A stretch of DNA of 64,000 nucleotides, from the NCBI GenBank assembly GCA_029204045.2, contig CM055076.1, positions 9,330,966 through 9,394,965 on the forward strand. Reading direction: 5' to 3'. This stretch comes from Tillandsia leiboldiana (taxonomy: Eukaryota > Streptophyta > Magnoliopsida > Poales > Bromeliaceae). The notes under the pieces are model-generated. The model was not told the origin of the DNA, did not search any database, and was given only the letters and a program-made list of their open reading frames with translations. The translations under genes and the position numbers were made by a program. Below, one piece after another: positions 1 to 9,762 of this stretch. Position 1 is the first letter of the stretch. Every line of letters starts with the position of its first letter.

Positions 1-481
1 CGTCGCAACGAGTCAGGCCATTCCAGAAAAACGAAGGTTCGGGATCCGGATCGAAGTGCTTGATCCGGATCGTTCATACAGTTCACCAAACATCAACGTT
101 CGGGATCCGGATTGCGAAGCCTGATCCGGATCGTTCAAGGAAGATGGTAAACTCAGTGTTCGGGATCCGGATCAAGAGAGGCTACGATCCGGATTGAACT
201 AGTGTATGAACGAACCACCTTCGGGATCCGGATCGAACAACCTGATCCGGATCCTGAACATGTCCCAAGTCCAGTTTTTGATTTTTATGCAATGAAAGAT
301 TCTTCCAAGTGTTTCTACACTACAAGAAGTATTCGGATCACACAAAATCTTAGGTTAAACATACCTGATCCTTTTGAATTCTTCTTTCTTGAGATTGAGT
401 TTAAACGATCCAACTTTCTTCACCTTCAATCTTCAAGACTTGAGACTTTCACGAAACTACGCCAACTCAAATTCCGTAACA
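1..481 (-). repeat. 3' LTR of SIRE-A1, U3 end (partial)
   Basis: The inner end at 481 is the complement of TGTTACGGAATTTGAG, the same start as the SIRE-A2 3' LTR at 26434. It is directly preceded on the minus strand by a polypurine tract. Only about the first 480 bp of a roughly 1.34-kb LTR are in the window. A run of GATCCGGATC palindromes occupies 43-253. Confidence 0.9.
43..253. promoter_or_regulatory. Paired GATCCGGATC palindrome array in SIRE-A1 U3
   Basis: Copies of the 10-bp palindrome GATCCGGATC or one-base variants occur in pairs whose starts are about 19-21 bp apart. One member of most pairs carries the flank GTTCGG/CCCGAAC. Palindromic repeats upstream of the promoter are known in Sirevirus LTRs; a role as a transcription-factor array is inferred. 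Confidence 0.7.
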
Positions 482-482
482 A

Positions 483-493
483 TCTCCCCCTTT
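483..493 (-). other. Polypurine tract of SIRE-A1
   Basis: On the minus strand this reads AAAGGGGGAGA and lies directly next to the LTR boundary, the expected priming site for plus-strand DNA. A second purine tract lies at 1131-1144 and a third at 4028-4036. Multiple PPT copies are typical of Sireviruses. The rest of 494-1304 is non-coding DNA between the env-like stop and the PPT. Confidence 0.8.
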
Positions 494-1304
494 GGCGGTT
501 TCGTGACAAAACACAGATCCACTAAAGAAAATTCAAAAAGATATTTTTGTTGCTATCACCATACAACAAAAATTTACAATGGAGAACCAAAAATTTAAAA
601 ACATGAGATAAACTCCTAAAACAGACTCTAGACTTAGACATCTGTACTCTCTGCACAAAGAAATCATTCTTGACAAAAAGAGATCGTTAGATACCTCAAG
701 AATATTTAGCATACAAAACCTAGTACAGAGATAGAGTTTATCTAATCATCATGACATTTGAGAATTCAGATATGTAAGAGAATCATAGTCAAAAACCAAC
801 ATATCTTCTATGCAATTAAAAACCAAATGTCACAAAATGTTAGTCCAACATCAACTTGTTAATTATATTACATGCCCAAATAGTTAGTCGAATAGTTAGT
901 CGAGACATGCAAACACTCACAAGATGAAAACCAAAGTTGAAGTTGAAGAGATACTTACCTTGATGTATACAAAATCTTCATCAGCAAGATTTTCACAATC
1001 ATTGTTCAAGTTCCCTTACCTTGATGTTCATTCACATCATCATTGTACCTTGATGCAGTCATCATTGTTCATCATTGATGTATACAAGATCACACTTTTC
1101 ACAATATCAATGTTCAAGTTCTCTAAACTCTCTCCCCCTTTTTGTCACAAACAAAGCCAAAGTTACCAAAAAATCGAAGGAGAGTAAAAAATATCAAAGA
1201 AAATGTTCCGAAAATGTAAGAACTAGAACTAAAAGTGAGTCCTAAAAACTGAAAAAACCTGCACAAAAGGATTAAAAATCTGCAAAAGAATAAAAAAGAA
1301 GAAA

Positions 1305-2738
1305 TCAGTCATCAGATTCTGAGTCTTCAGAGCTTGTGCAGCCTATCTTTGAGAACATCTTTTTCACCCGCTTGTTCATAGAATTGATCTTCTTAGTTAT
1401 GGTAATGTGAGCTGCCGTGATGAGCTCGAGCTCATTGGAGATTCTCGTTTGTGCCTTCGAGATCTGTTCCTGCTCAACCGATAATCGTTGTTGTTCTTTG
1501 TAGATGGATGAGACTGATGCTTCATCCGCTGGTGTGGGTGCTGGTTGTGATGGTGACGCGGAAGTGCCGTTACCAGGTTTTGTTCCGCACGTTGGGACTG
1601 GAGTGACATGGGGTAATTTGTGAAGTGACTTCACGACGGTGGACTCATCGATCATGCCCAAACATTGATGATAAGTCGGTGAGGTAATGTCAACCTGAAA
1701 TTTCTTCAAAATCCTCATTATAATCAGTGGAAATGGAATTCTCTCTGTGGGATGAGGGTGCTCAACATATCTTGTCATTCTATTCCAAATGATGTATGGA
1801 ATGTTGATATTCAATCCCATTGCCTCAGACAGATGTCCTAAGAGATACAAAAATAGCATTCGATCCCATCTCAAGACTTTCGTCTGCAAATTTGGAAGGA
1901 TATTGTAACAAATGATGAAGTTTAGAAATCGGGACTCAAGACGAAGTTCCTTGGATCTGATCGATTTCTCCGTTGATTGCGTCCCTTCCAAACAAATTCC
2001 CTTTATAACCCTCTGCCACACAGTGTTTGTCAAAACCTGTTCCTTCAAGTAATTAACTCCTGTCTTGTTGGCAGGCATTCCCAAAACCTCGCCAATCAAT
2101 TGTGGAGTAATTTTGAATCTTGTGCCTTGGATGTTCGTGTAAAATTCCATTGGACCGTTTTCAATTTCACGAAGGTGCCGTGCATTTGTATAGAAGGCCC
2201 TTACAAGATGCAGACAGTATCCAAGCACTTCTGGAAATCGACAAACTTGAATAAGGTTTGCTTGTTCAATTAGAGCGCCAAACTCAGGAGAGTGATCTCG
2301 TAGAGCCTCTATATTGACATGCCTCTCACCAATACATTCACGATTCTCAAATGCCTTTAGGCGATCTGAATTAACGAACACTTGTTCCTCCCGAGGTGGA
2401 GAATCCGGAATAGTCGGTTCGTTAGCCATGAAACCTCGTGCTCGTCCAAACCGTCGAGCGAGTCGTTTCCTTTTTACTGAGATGGTTGGTGCAGTCATAG
2501 GTGCTTTACCTTTGTCCATGGATGTTTTTCCTTTCGATGCATCGGACGCCTTTTGTTCAGGCAATGAGTCATCATCATCTGTCAATGCAGTCCAATCTAC
2601 CTCGTGACAATCCACTTCTGTGTCGCTGATCACAAGGAACTCACCCTTTTGTTGTGTTTTCTTAGCTCTTTTTAACTTATTTGTGGCCCGAGTGTGCACC
2701 ATAGTGACCAATAAAAGGATGATCCATGAGAATCCCAT
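1305..2738 (-). CDS. Env-like ORF downstream of pol (SIRE-A1)
   Basis: Intact ORF of about 477 codons from the ATG at 2738; a second possible start, MVHTRATNK, is at 2702. The frame stays open upstream only to a GTG at 2792, unlikely to be used in a plant. Visible parts are a short hydrophobic stretch (WIILLLVTM) right after the first ATG, a basic and acidic low-complexity region (KRAKKTQQKG, then an Asp/Glu run), a conserved globular region of about 230 residues resembling the putative plant transposon protein family often found in such elements, and a C-terminal Gln/Glu-rich segment likely to form a coiled coil, ending in an acidic Ser/Asp tail. It takes the position of the env-like gene of SIRE elements. 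Its function is unknown, and I see no convincing envelope architecture. The homologue at 24244-25599 is diverged but also open. Confidence 0.75.
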   Translation of the reverse strand: MGFSWIILLLVTMVHTRATNKLKRAKKTQQKGEFLVISDTEVDCHEVDWTALTDDDDSLPEQKASDASKGKTSMDKGKAPMTAPTISVKRKRLARRFGRARGFMANEPTIPDSPPREEQVFVNSDRLKAFENRECIGERHVNIEALRDHSPEFGALIEQANLIQVCRFPEVLGYCLHLVRAFYTNARHLREIENGPMEFYTNIQGTRFKITPQLIGEVLGMPANKTGVNYLKEQVLTNTVWQRVIKGICLEGTQSTEKSIRSKELRLESRFLNFIICYNILPNLQTKVLRWDRMLFLYLLGHLSEAMGLNINIPYIIWNRMTRYVEHPHPTERIPFPLIIMRILKKFQVDITSPTYHQCLGMIDESTVVKSLHKLPHVTPVPTCGTKPGNGTSASPSQPAPTPADEASVSSIYKEQQRLSVEQEQISKAQTRISNELELITAAHITITKKINSMNKRVKKMFSKIGCTSSEDSESDD

Positions 2739-2768
2739 TGATCCAAGTGCTTTAAGAAGATTAAAATC

Positions 2769-3152
2769 CTGTGAGCAACAACTCAAGAACACATGAAAAA
2801 TTGTTAATTTTCAAAGATTGAAAAAATTATACCCAAACAATCATAATCATGTAGAGAGACTAAGAATCAAATTAGTTTTGCAGAAGGACTTTTAAAAATA
2901 GATCAATTGCATGATTTTCGAAAATCCTTATTATATGCCCTAAAACCGAAATTTTAGAAATCGAAGCCTAAAAATCCGTTAATCAGGAGAATACCTAGCA
3001 TATAATCAAAACTAATCTACCCAGAGTTCTTATATCAAAAGAAATTTGATCAAAAACCATCCACAAACAAAGTTGATCCAAGAAATTCATCACGTTTGAG
3101 GAGGAAAAGAGAAAAACGGTGAAAAACCGAGATTTTGATCAATAAAACTTAC
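2769..3152 (-). other. Probable intron in the leader of the env-like transcript (SIRE-A1)
   Basis: On the minus strand a donor CCAA|GTAAGT (GT at 3152-3151) and an acceptor CTCACAG (ending 2769) bound 384 bp just before the env-like ORF. SIRE-A2 has the same donor and a similar acceptor (380 bp, 23834-24213). Splicing is inferred from the consensus sites and their conservation. Confidence 0.5.
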
Positions 3153-3271
3153 TTGGAGTTGAAGAACTTGAGTTTGAAAGCTTCCAGGAAGGATGAAATC
3201 TAGAGAGAGAGAGCTCTGGAAACTTTGGAACAAAAGATTGGAGTAAAAGAAATCAAAAACCCCTTTCGTTC

Positions 3272-3439
3272 TTTATAAAACCTAGCCGCGATCCGGATCA
3301 GTTCATAACTGCGATCCGGATCGGCTACCCGCAGTGAGAAACTGCGTTCGGGATCCGGATCGGCAGATACAATCCGGATCGTCAGCCCGCAGAAGAATTC
3401 CTGCGTTCGGGATCCGGATCATCTAGCCCGATCCGGATC
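3272..3439 (-). promoter_or_regulatory. Candidate internal promoter for the env-like ORF (SIRE-A1)
   Basis: Three pairs of GATCCGGATC-type palindromes (3290-3439) are followed, in the minus-strand direction, by TTTATAAA at 3279-3272. This repeats the layout of the LTR U3 (paired palindromes, then TATA). It lies between pol and the env-like ORF, upstream of the probable leader intron. The DNA between it and pol (3440-4381) is otherwise non-coding. Confidence 0.55.
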
Positions 3440-3887
3440 GGCCCCAACTTTTTCTTTAGAAAATTTCAGAGAAATTCAAGAAAAACCAGAAAAAGATTGT
3501 AAGCGCAAATGTGTATCAACTTTAAACAAAAATCATCGTTTCATACAACAAGAATTAGGTTATGCCAAATCTATCAATAATATCCAAAAATGAAACGAAA
3601 ATTTACAAAAATTAAATCCCTTAAAGTTGAACACCTTCAATTACATCTAACTTGATCTTATGAGTAATGCCTTTATCAAATCATCAATTCAGTAAAGAAA
3701 ATGAAATACAAAGATCAATAGATGTTTGAAATCCCAAATATAATAGATAATGTATCTAGACAATCTGTTGAAGAGAGTGGCTCTTTGAGCATCTTTCTTT
3801 AAAAACCCACCTTATACCAACCTTGAAATTTGACAGAGTCAAGTATTTCAACATGCATTTTACTTAATCAAAAATTTGAACAACCAT

Positions 3888-4044
3888 GCTTGGTATACAT
3901 GTGGTAGCTGCACACAATACTCGGACGACCGAGATGGTAGCTCTTTCCTCCATGTGGTGGTAGTTTTCACACTCCTCATTGGGATGTAACTCTTTCCACA
4001 TCTTTTGAGCATTTTACCTTTTCTATGACTCCCCCTCAATTGGC
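3888..4044 (-). other. Conserved non-coding block after pol (SIRE-A1)
   Basis: This block recurs nearly unchanged in SIRE-A2 (22941-23105) and SIRE-B (about 51905-52065), although SIRE-B gag and LTR are clearly diverged. It includes the small hairpin CTCGG-ACGA-CCGAG, two TGGTAGCT repeats, and a purine tract that reads TTGAGGGGGAGT on the coding strand. A cis-acting RNA or priming role is inferred. Confidence 0.55.
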
Positions 4045-4381
4045 TATCAATTATTTAAGATATAAAGTATTCAACCAAATATTGATCTCGATTTCATACT
4101 CGACTAAGCAGTCAAATAAGATAATGACTATACCAAGAGATCATAGAGAGAGAGAAATTGACTTTGATCACTTTAGAAGATGATTTAATTAACATAAATG
4201 ATCATTGCAACAGTGAAATATTATGATGGCAAAAGCATAATAAATTTCTAAATGTGCGAAAAGATGCAATTAAAGTCAATTATGATATATGCTCAATTAA
4301 TGTCCTATGTACAAACATAGATAATGAACAAAACAAAAACAAATACAAAACCTATCCTAAGCAAAGATTTCAAAAAGAAGA

Positions 4382-6805
4382 TTATTTCAAGGAAAGCATC
4401 CCAATTGCTTTTCGTAAATGAATAAAACGTTTTTGATCCAAAGGTTTTGTTAGAATGTCAGCTAATTGATCCTCAGTTAAAATATATGAGAGTTGAAGAG
4501 TATTTGATTCAACTAGCTCTCTAAGAAAATGATATCTAAGTTCAATATGTTTTGTTCTAGAGTGCAACACAGGGTTTTTAGAAATGTTAATAGCACTAGT
4601 GTTGTCACAAAGTATTGTTACCGAAGATGCTGAAATGCGGAAGTCGCTCAATACGCTTTTCATCCAAATGAGTTGAGTTGAGCAACTTCCAGCTGAAATG
4701 TATTCCGCTTCGGCAGTCGAGAGTGCTATGCAGTTCTGCTTTTTACTGTGCCATGCAACAAGGCAATGGCAAAGATAGAAGCATGCACCACTCATGCTTT
4801 TCCGATCATCCACTGATCCTGCCCAATCGGCATCTGAGTATCCAACAATATCCAAACTTGTTCCCATAGGATACCAAATTCCGAAATTAATTGATCCTTT
4901 GATATACCGGATGATCCTTTTCACCGCTTTCAGGTGAACCTCCTTTGGTGCTGATTGATATCTCGCGCAAATCCCAACACCAAAAGATATATCCGGGCGA
5001 CTAGCCGTGAGGTAAAGTAGACTTCCAATCATACTTCGATACAGTTTCTCGTCTACATTCTCACTATGTGAATCACTTCCAAGTCCCTTGTGGCTAGTTC
5101 CCATTGGAGTCGGAAAATCTTTACAATTTTCTAGATCAAACTTTTTGACCAACTCCATTGCATACTTGGATTGACTCAAGTGAATACCTTCATCATTTTG
5201 TTTAATTTGCAATCCAAGGAAATAAGTCAATTCGCCCATCATGGACATCTCAAATTCGCTTTCCATGGTCTCCGCGAATTTAGAAGCATCATTATCTCTT
5301 GTTGCGCCAAATACAATGTCATCGACATAGATTTGTGCTACAATGAAATTGCTTTGATAATGCTTCACAAAGAGAGTCCTATCAGCTCCCCCTCGAGTAT
5401 AGCCCTTCTCCAAAAGGTGCTTTGTTAACCTTTCGTACCATGCTCGCGGTGCTTGTTTCAGACCGTAAAGAGCCTTTTTCAAACGAAAAACATGGTTAGG
5501 TTGTTTATGATCTACAAAACCTTTCGGTTGAGCCACATAAACTTCCTCATTTAAAAACCCATTTAGAAATGCGCTCTTAACGTCTATTTGAAATAATTTG
5601 ATTTTAAAATGACAAGCAATAGCAAATAGTATACGAATGGACTCGAGTCTAGCTACAGGGGCGAAGGTTTCATCAAAGTCTATACCTTCTACTTGAGAGT
5701 AGCCTTGAGCAACTAATCGTGCCTTGTTCCTGATGATAGTACCATCCTCATTTTTCTTGTTCTTGAAGATCCATTTGGTACCTATCACATTGTGTTGCTT
5801 TGGAGGCTTCGTTAATTCCCAGACTTTGTTTCGCTCAAATTGATGGAGCTCTTCCTGCATTGCTTTAATCCAATAGTCATCCTGAAGAGCTTCACCTATG
5901 TTCTTTGGTTCGATTAAAGATACGTAGCAAGCGAATCCACAAACCAACTGCCTCCGAGTTCTGACTCCTTCTTGTGGATCTCCAATAATATTCGATTCCG
6001 GATGATCCTTGGAGATTCGTAACGTTTGTTGAAACGGAGTACTCGGAGATATATGAGATGATTCCTGCACATCAGATAAACTTGAAGAACCATTAGATGC
6101 ATCATTAATATTGGAAGTATTATTATGAGAAGATGCACTAGCAGGAGAATCATCATCTAGAGAGATATCGAGGGTAGATTTTCCAGTTTCAAAGTGAAAA
6201 GCTTCATCTACTTTAACATTTATAGATTCTACGATCGTCTTAGATTCAATGTTAAATACTCGATATGCTCTGCTATTCGTAGAATAACCCAAAAAGATCC
6301 CTTCATCACTTCGAGAGTCGAACTTTCCAAGATTTTCACGGTCACGTAAAATGTAACATCGACTCCCGAAGACACGAAAATATTTGATATTGGGTTTTCT
6401 ACTAAACCACAGCTCATATGGTGTATTTAAAGTTCCTGGGCGCAAGTAAACTCTATTTATGACATAGACAGCGGTGTTCACAGCTTCAGCCCAAAAATGT
6501 AGCGGTAAATTCCGGCTATGAAGCATCACACGCGCCATCTCTTGAACAACCCTGTTCTTGCGCTCAACAACACCATTCTGCTGAGGTGTATAGGGTGCCG
6601 AGAATTCATGTTTAATTCCATTTGAAGTGCAAAAATCAATGAATTTTGAATTTATGAATTCTCCACCTCTATCACTTCTAACACGAATGATCTTTTCATT
6701 CTTTTCAATCATAATACGATGGCAAATCTCATGAAAAGAGTCAAACGTATCAGCTTTCTCTTTTAAAAATGCTACCCAAGAAAACCGAGAGAAATCATCA
6801 ACCAA
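4382..6805 (-). pseudogene. pol: pol of SIRE-A1: integrase core, reverse transcriptase, RNase H (5' part deleted)
   Basis: Open frame of 807 codons in family order. The integrase catalytic core shows VRSDRGGEF and PYTPQQNGVVERKN. The copia RT has GTKWIFKNKK, the FLNGFLNEEVYV region and an intact catalytic YVDD at 5318-5329. RNase H shows YSDADWAG and STAEAEYISAG, and the frame ends ADILTKPLDQKRF. The first Met is internal to integrase: protease and the integrase HHCC domain are missing and the frame is not joined to gag (see 6806-6915). The enzyme domains present look intact, but the polyprotein could not be processed without a protease supplied in trans. Confidence 0.9.
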
Positions 6806-6915
6806 AAAAAAAAATGTACCATTTACCTCCCAAAGATGGTTGACGGGTCGGCCAAAAGAAAAAGAAGAAAGGAAAATAGTCTACATAAACTACACAAGAT
6901 TTAATCGTAAAACGA
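6806..6915 (-). other. Deletion scar with filler DNA between gag and pol (SIRE-A1)
   Basis: Compared with SIRE-A2 (about 19500-20135) some 0.6 kb covering protease and the integrase zinc-binding domain is missing. About 65 bp of unrelated sequence replaces it, including a perfect inverted repeat with 9-bp arms and a 3-nt loop at 6900-6920 (TTTAATCGT / ACGATTAAA). The homopolymer T run in the coding strand is also longer here than in SIRE-A2. The pattern fits end-joining repair with inserted filler. Confidence 0.7.
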
Positions 6916-8937
6916 TTAAAGACAAGGAGGGGTTTCACCTTTGCATACCCAAACCTTTTGAGTTTTGGAGTATGTTGGCAATGGTTGAGAAGTTTTCCTT
7001 GATGAAGACGTCTTGCAAGATTGGTCTTTTTCTTTTGTCATCGTCTTGTTTGAAGTACTACCAATGTCCTTTTCTTTAGGAGAATCCTTCTTTGAATTCC
7101 ATGGAGTGAACTTATTGGTAGCTGTTGCAAGATGTGGTTGATTTGATCCTTGAGCTCCAATCTTGCAATTTCTTCCAATGTGCCCTGCAAAATTACAACG
7201 AAAGCATACCTTTGTGCTTGATGATTCTGAAGAGGATGAAGTAGGCTTGTTGTCGTTGGTTGTCATGATTTCCGGTGTCGGAGAAGGAGATACCGACTGA
7301 GGCACAAAGACTGTCCCAACCGAACTAAAATTGTCTTCAGTTCGATTGTATCCGAGGCCGAACTTGTTTGTTTGACCAAGACCAAGAAGTTTATCCAACT
7401 TACTCCTTCCTAAAGAGAATTGCTGTAAGTCATCCTTGAGTTGGCAAATGGTCTCTGTCATTTCCAATTTTTCCCGTCGGGCCTCGCCGTAGAGCTTCAA
7501 GAAATAGTTCGCTTTGTTCACCATATCTATATAGTTCTTCTCGAGTTGCTCATTGGACTCTTGAAGGGAAACATTTTCTTTTATCAGTTTATCCCTTTCC
7601 ACTTCAAGATCGGTCGAGAGAGAAGTTACCCTTTTTACTTCTTCTTCGAGATCCTGCAATCTCCCTCTCAACCCCTTGTTTTGCTTAGCCGGTTTCTTTA
7701 AATCCCGTAAAGATCTGTGATAGGCTAGAGCAAATTCTTCACCTTCCGAATCATCCGATTCGTTGTCCGTTGCGTTCTTTTCAACAGTGGAGTTGGACAA
7801 CGACTCAGATGTACTTGCCATAAAGCACATGAAGGGTGAAGATACGGACGCGTGGAATGCGGTGGAGCTCTTTTCTTCATCACTCGAAGACGACTCATTT
7901 GACGTTGAGTTGTCATCCCAAGTGACGACTTGCATCGCCTTCTTCTTTGTCGGATACTTGTTAGGACATTCCGTTGCAATGTGGCCGTAGCCTCGACATT
8001 TGAAGCATTGTAGTTGTCCTTCTGAACTTTTCTTATCCTTTGAGAAGTTCTCTTGCTTTCTTGACTTGTGACTTGAAGTACCCTTGCCTTTGTTCGACTT
8101 TCCGAAGGATGGAGATTTGCTTGAATTACCCCTTCGAAAGTTGCGGCGAAACTTCCTTGTCAAGAGAGCGAGCTGTTTCTCAAATTCCTCCATAGAGAGG
8201 TTCTCGTCATCGTCTGAGGAGGACGTATCCGCGTCTTCTTCCTTAGTTGTTTTCAACGCATAACCTGAAGACTTAGAAGTGGATGCCTTTCCAGAAGAAT
8301 TGTTAGTAGTAAATGTCATTTCATAAGTTTGTAATGAACCAACTAATTCTTCTACACGTATTTCATCCGGGTGTTTAATAGTTTCAATGGCAGTAACCTT
8401 TGGGCGAAACCGTTCAGGAAGAGTTCTTAAGATTTTTCTTACAATCTTAAATTCTGGAATCTTCTCTCCCAGATTAGCACATGAGTTTACGATGTCTTGC
8501 AATCGTGTATAGTAGTCAGTGAAAGATTCATTTTCTGCCATTAAGATAGAGTCAAACTTGCTCGTAAGCATTTGCAGTTTCTGAATCTTCACGAGGTTAG
8601 TTCCCTCATGTTTAACCTGAAGAACATCCCAGATTTCTTTCGCAGTCTCACATGCCGAGACGCGAGAGAATTCAGTTTGAGATAAGGCATTAAAGATAGC
8701 ATTAATTCCCTTGCCATTGTAAGAAGATGAATCTAACTCTTCCTTGGTCCATTTCGACCTAGGTTTTAAGGTGCGAACATCACCAATAAGTTCAGTTGGA
8801 TTAGACCATCCTAATTCAATTGATTGCCACACCCGTTCGTCGATGGAAATTAAAAAGGCTTTCATCCGTACTTTCCAGTACGCATAATTTGTTCCATCGA
8901 AGAACGGGGGTCGGTTGATGTTTCCACCTTCAACCAT
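6916..8937 (-). CDS. gag: Gag of SIRE-A1
   Basis: 673-residue ORF starting MVEGGNINRPPFFDG, 16 bp inside the PBS. Residues about 1-230 form the UBN2-type copia gag domain (FDGTNYAYWKVRM, ACETAKEIWDVL, LTSKFDSI, TLPERFRPKVTAIE). A first CCHC zinc knuckle lies at about residue 310 (CFKCRGYGHIATEC). A long heptad-like coiled coil spans about 416-500, and a second CCHC is at about 577 (CFRCNFAGHIGRNC). Large gag proteins with an extra zinc knuckle and coiled coil are typical of Sireviruses. The frame ends at the deletion junction just before where protease should begin, so this copy makes gag uncoupled from pol. Confidence 0.9.
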   Translation of the reverse strand: MVEGGNINRPPFFDGTNYAYWKVRMKAFLISIDERVWQSIELGWSNPTELIGDVRTLKPRSKWTKEELDSSSYNGKGINAIFNALSQTEFSRVSACETAKEIWDVLQVKHEGTNLVKIQKLQMLTSKFDSILMAENESFTDYYTRLQDIVNSCANLGEKIPEFKIVRKILRTLPERFRPKVTAIETIKHPDEIRVEELVGSLQTYEMTFTTNNSSGKASTSKSSGYALKTTKEEDADTSSSDDDENLSMEEFEKQLALLTRKFRRNFRRGNSSKSPSFGKSNKGKGTSSHKSRKQENFSKDKKSSEGQLQCFKCRGYGHIATECPNKYPTKKKAMQVVTWDDNSTSNESSSSDEEKSSTAFHASVSSPFMCFMASTSESLSNSTVEKNATDNESDDSEGEEFALAYHRSLRDLKKPAKQNKGLRGRLQDLEEEVKRVTSLSTDLEVERDKLIKENVSLQESNEQLEKNYIDMVNKANYFLKLYGEARREKLEMTETICQLKDDLQQFSLGRSKLDKLLGLGQTNKFGLGYNRTEDNFSSVGTVFVPQSVSPSPTPEIMTTNDNKPTSSSSESSSTKVCFRCNFAGHIGRNCKIGAQGSNQPHLATATNKFTPWNSKKDSPKEKDIGSTSNKTMTKEKDQSCKTSSSRKTSQPLPTYSKTQKVWVCKGETPPCL

Positions 8938-8953
8938 TGTTTACAACCCTATT

Positions 8954-8968
8954 CCCTCTCTGATACCA
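8954..8968 (-). other. Primer-binding site of SIRE-A1 (tRNA-iMet)
   Basis: The minus strand reads TGGTATCAGAGAGGG, 2 nt from the LTR end. It matches the usual plant initiator-tRNA-Met PBS (TGGTATCAGAG). Confidence 0.85.
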
Positions 8969-8970
8969 CT

Positions 8971-9660
8971 TGTTGGGTTATATATAATAAGGATCTAAAT
9001 AGGGGAAAAAAACACCTAGAGGGGGGTGAATAGGTGTAAACGCATAAAACACTCAAAAAATCGTTGCGATAAAAAACCCAATGCGGAAATAAAAATAATA
9101 CGCAAGATTTTTACGTGGAAAACTCCATCACCGGAGTAAAAAACCACGGGACCGATAACACGGCAGAAATCCACTAGAATTAAAACACTACAAGGTGATT
9201 TACCGGTACACACTTACGACTCAACCTTTTCCATACGCCTCCTAGAGGATCTTCTCCCGCGCGCTCCGCGACGCTGCTCGAATCCACGATCTGCGCCAAC
9301 GCCGAATCCACGCGTCCAAACTCGAATCCACGACGTCCAGACCGAATCCACGGTCTTCACCCAATAGCACCCTTCGAATCCACGAACAGGCCTCGCTCCG
9401 AATCCACGAGAGCGGTTGAACCTTGAAATCCACAAGGACACACGCGAATCCACGCGCCGATTTTTGGGGTAAATCGTTGTTTTGGGTGGTGATGATCCGC
9501 GAATACTTAATCAAAGATAGATCGGAAATACCATCTAAGTATGCATTGTTTTGATCAACTCAAGATGTGAGTATGAAAACCTAGAATCAAAACTAATCAA
9601 TATAGATAAGAAACATAGAGTATCTCTAATGATTTCCTTTCTTCTCTATATGTGGATCTA
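8971..9660 (-). repeat. 5' LTR of SIRE-A1 (U5/R side, truncated by gap)
   Basis: The LTR end CCCAACA (minus strand) is at 8971. The sequence matches the last 690 bp of the SIRE-A2 LTR and stops at the N gap, so about 650 bp are missing. It contains the conserved ACCTAGAGGGGGGTGAATAG block (9016-9035), a two-tier hairpin (9114-9148) and the TGGATT hairpin array (9278-9456). Short open frames here are not genes. Confidence 0.88.
9278..9456 (-). ncRNA. TGGATT-loop hairpin array in SIRE-A1 LTR leader
   Basis: Eight copies of the loop (AATCCA on the plus strand) flanked by inverted repeats. Examples are AGACCG/CGGTCT at 9339-9356, TTCG/CGAA at 9373-9386, a 7-bp stem with one bulged A at 9394-9414, CCTTG/CAAGG at 9421-9437 and CGCG/CGCG at 9443-9456. 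Stem sequences differ while pairing is kept. It lies downstream of the expected transcription start. It is a predicted RNA structure inside a larger transcript, not a separate gene. Confidence 0.6.
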
Positions 9661-9760
9661 NNNNNNNNNNNNNNNNNNNNNNNNNNNNNNNNNNNNNNNN
9701 NNNNNNNNNNNNNNNNNNNNNNNNNNNNNNNNNNNNNNNNNNNNNNNNNNNNNNNNNNNN
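9661..9760. other. Assembly gap (100 N)
   Basis: A placeholder of exactly 100 N joins the SIRE-A1 5' LTR to the middle of the Del1 5' LTR. Elements cut off on each side imply several kilobases of missing sequence (see findings). Confidence 0.98.
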
Positions 9761-9762
9761 CC

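Larger units (their letters stand above)
1..9660 (-). mobile_element. SIRE-A1, Sirevirus-type Ty1/copia retrotransposon (both ends cut off)
   Basis: Read on the minus strand the order is 5' LTR (8971 to beyond 9660), PBS, gag, integrase core-RT-RNase H, spacer, env-like ORF, polypurine tract and 3' LTR (481 down past base 1). A separate ORF downstream of pol is the hallmark of the SIRE/Maximus group of Sireviruses. The 3' LTR runs off the window and the 5' LTR runs into an N gap, so neither LTR is complete and the target duplication cannot be seen. Protease and the integrase zinc-binding region are deleted, so this copy is not autonomous. Confidence 0.93.

Noticed and set aside
1305..2792. 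Calling the post-pol ORF a true envelope glycoprotein
   Set aside because: Only a short hydrophobic N-terminal stretch; no clear signal peptide, fusion segment or C-terminal membrane anchor was seen, so it is kept as env-like by position only.
7441..7990. Antisense open frames over SIRE-A1 gag (for example 7763-7990), also seen opposite SIRE-A2 gag
   Set aside because: Conserved only because they are the complement of the gag coding sequence; no independent start context or promoter.
9016..9514. Open frames over the LTR with repeated WIR/DSR residues, suggesting a repeat protein
   Set aside because: The repeated peptide is the translation of the TGGATT hairpin array; frames change between copies and the covarying stems favour RNA structure.
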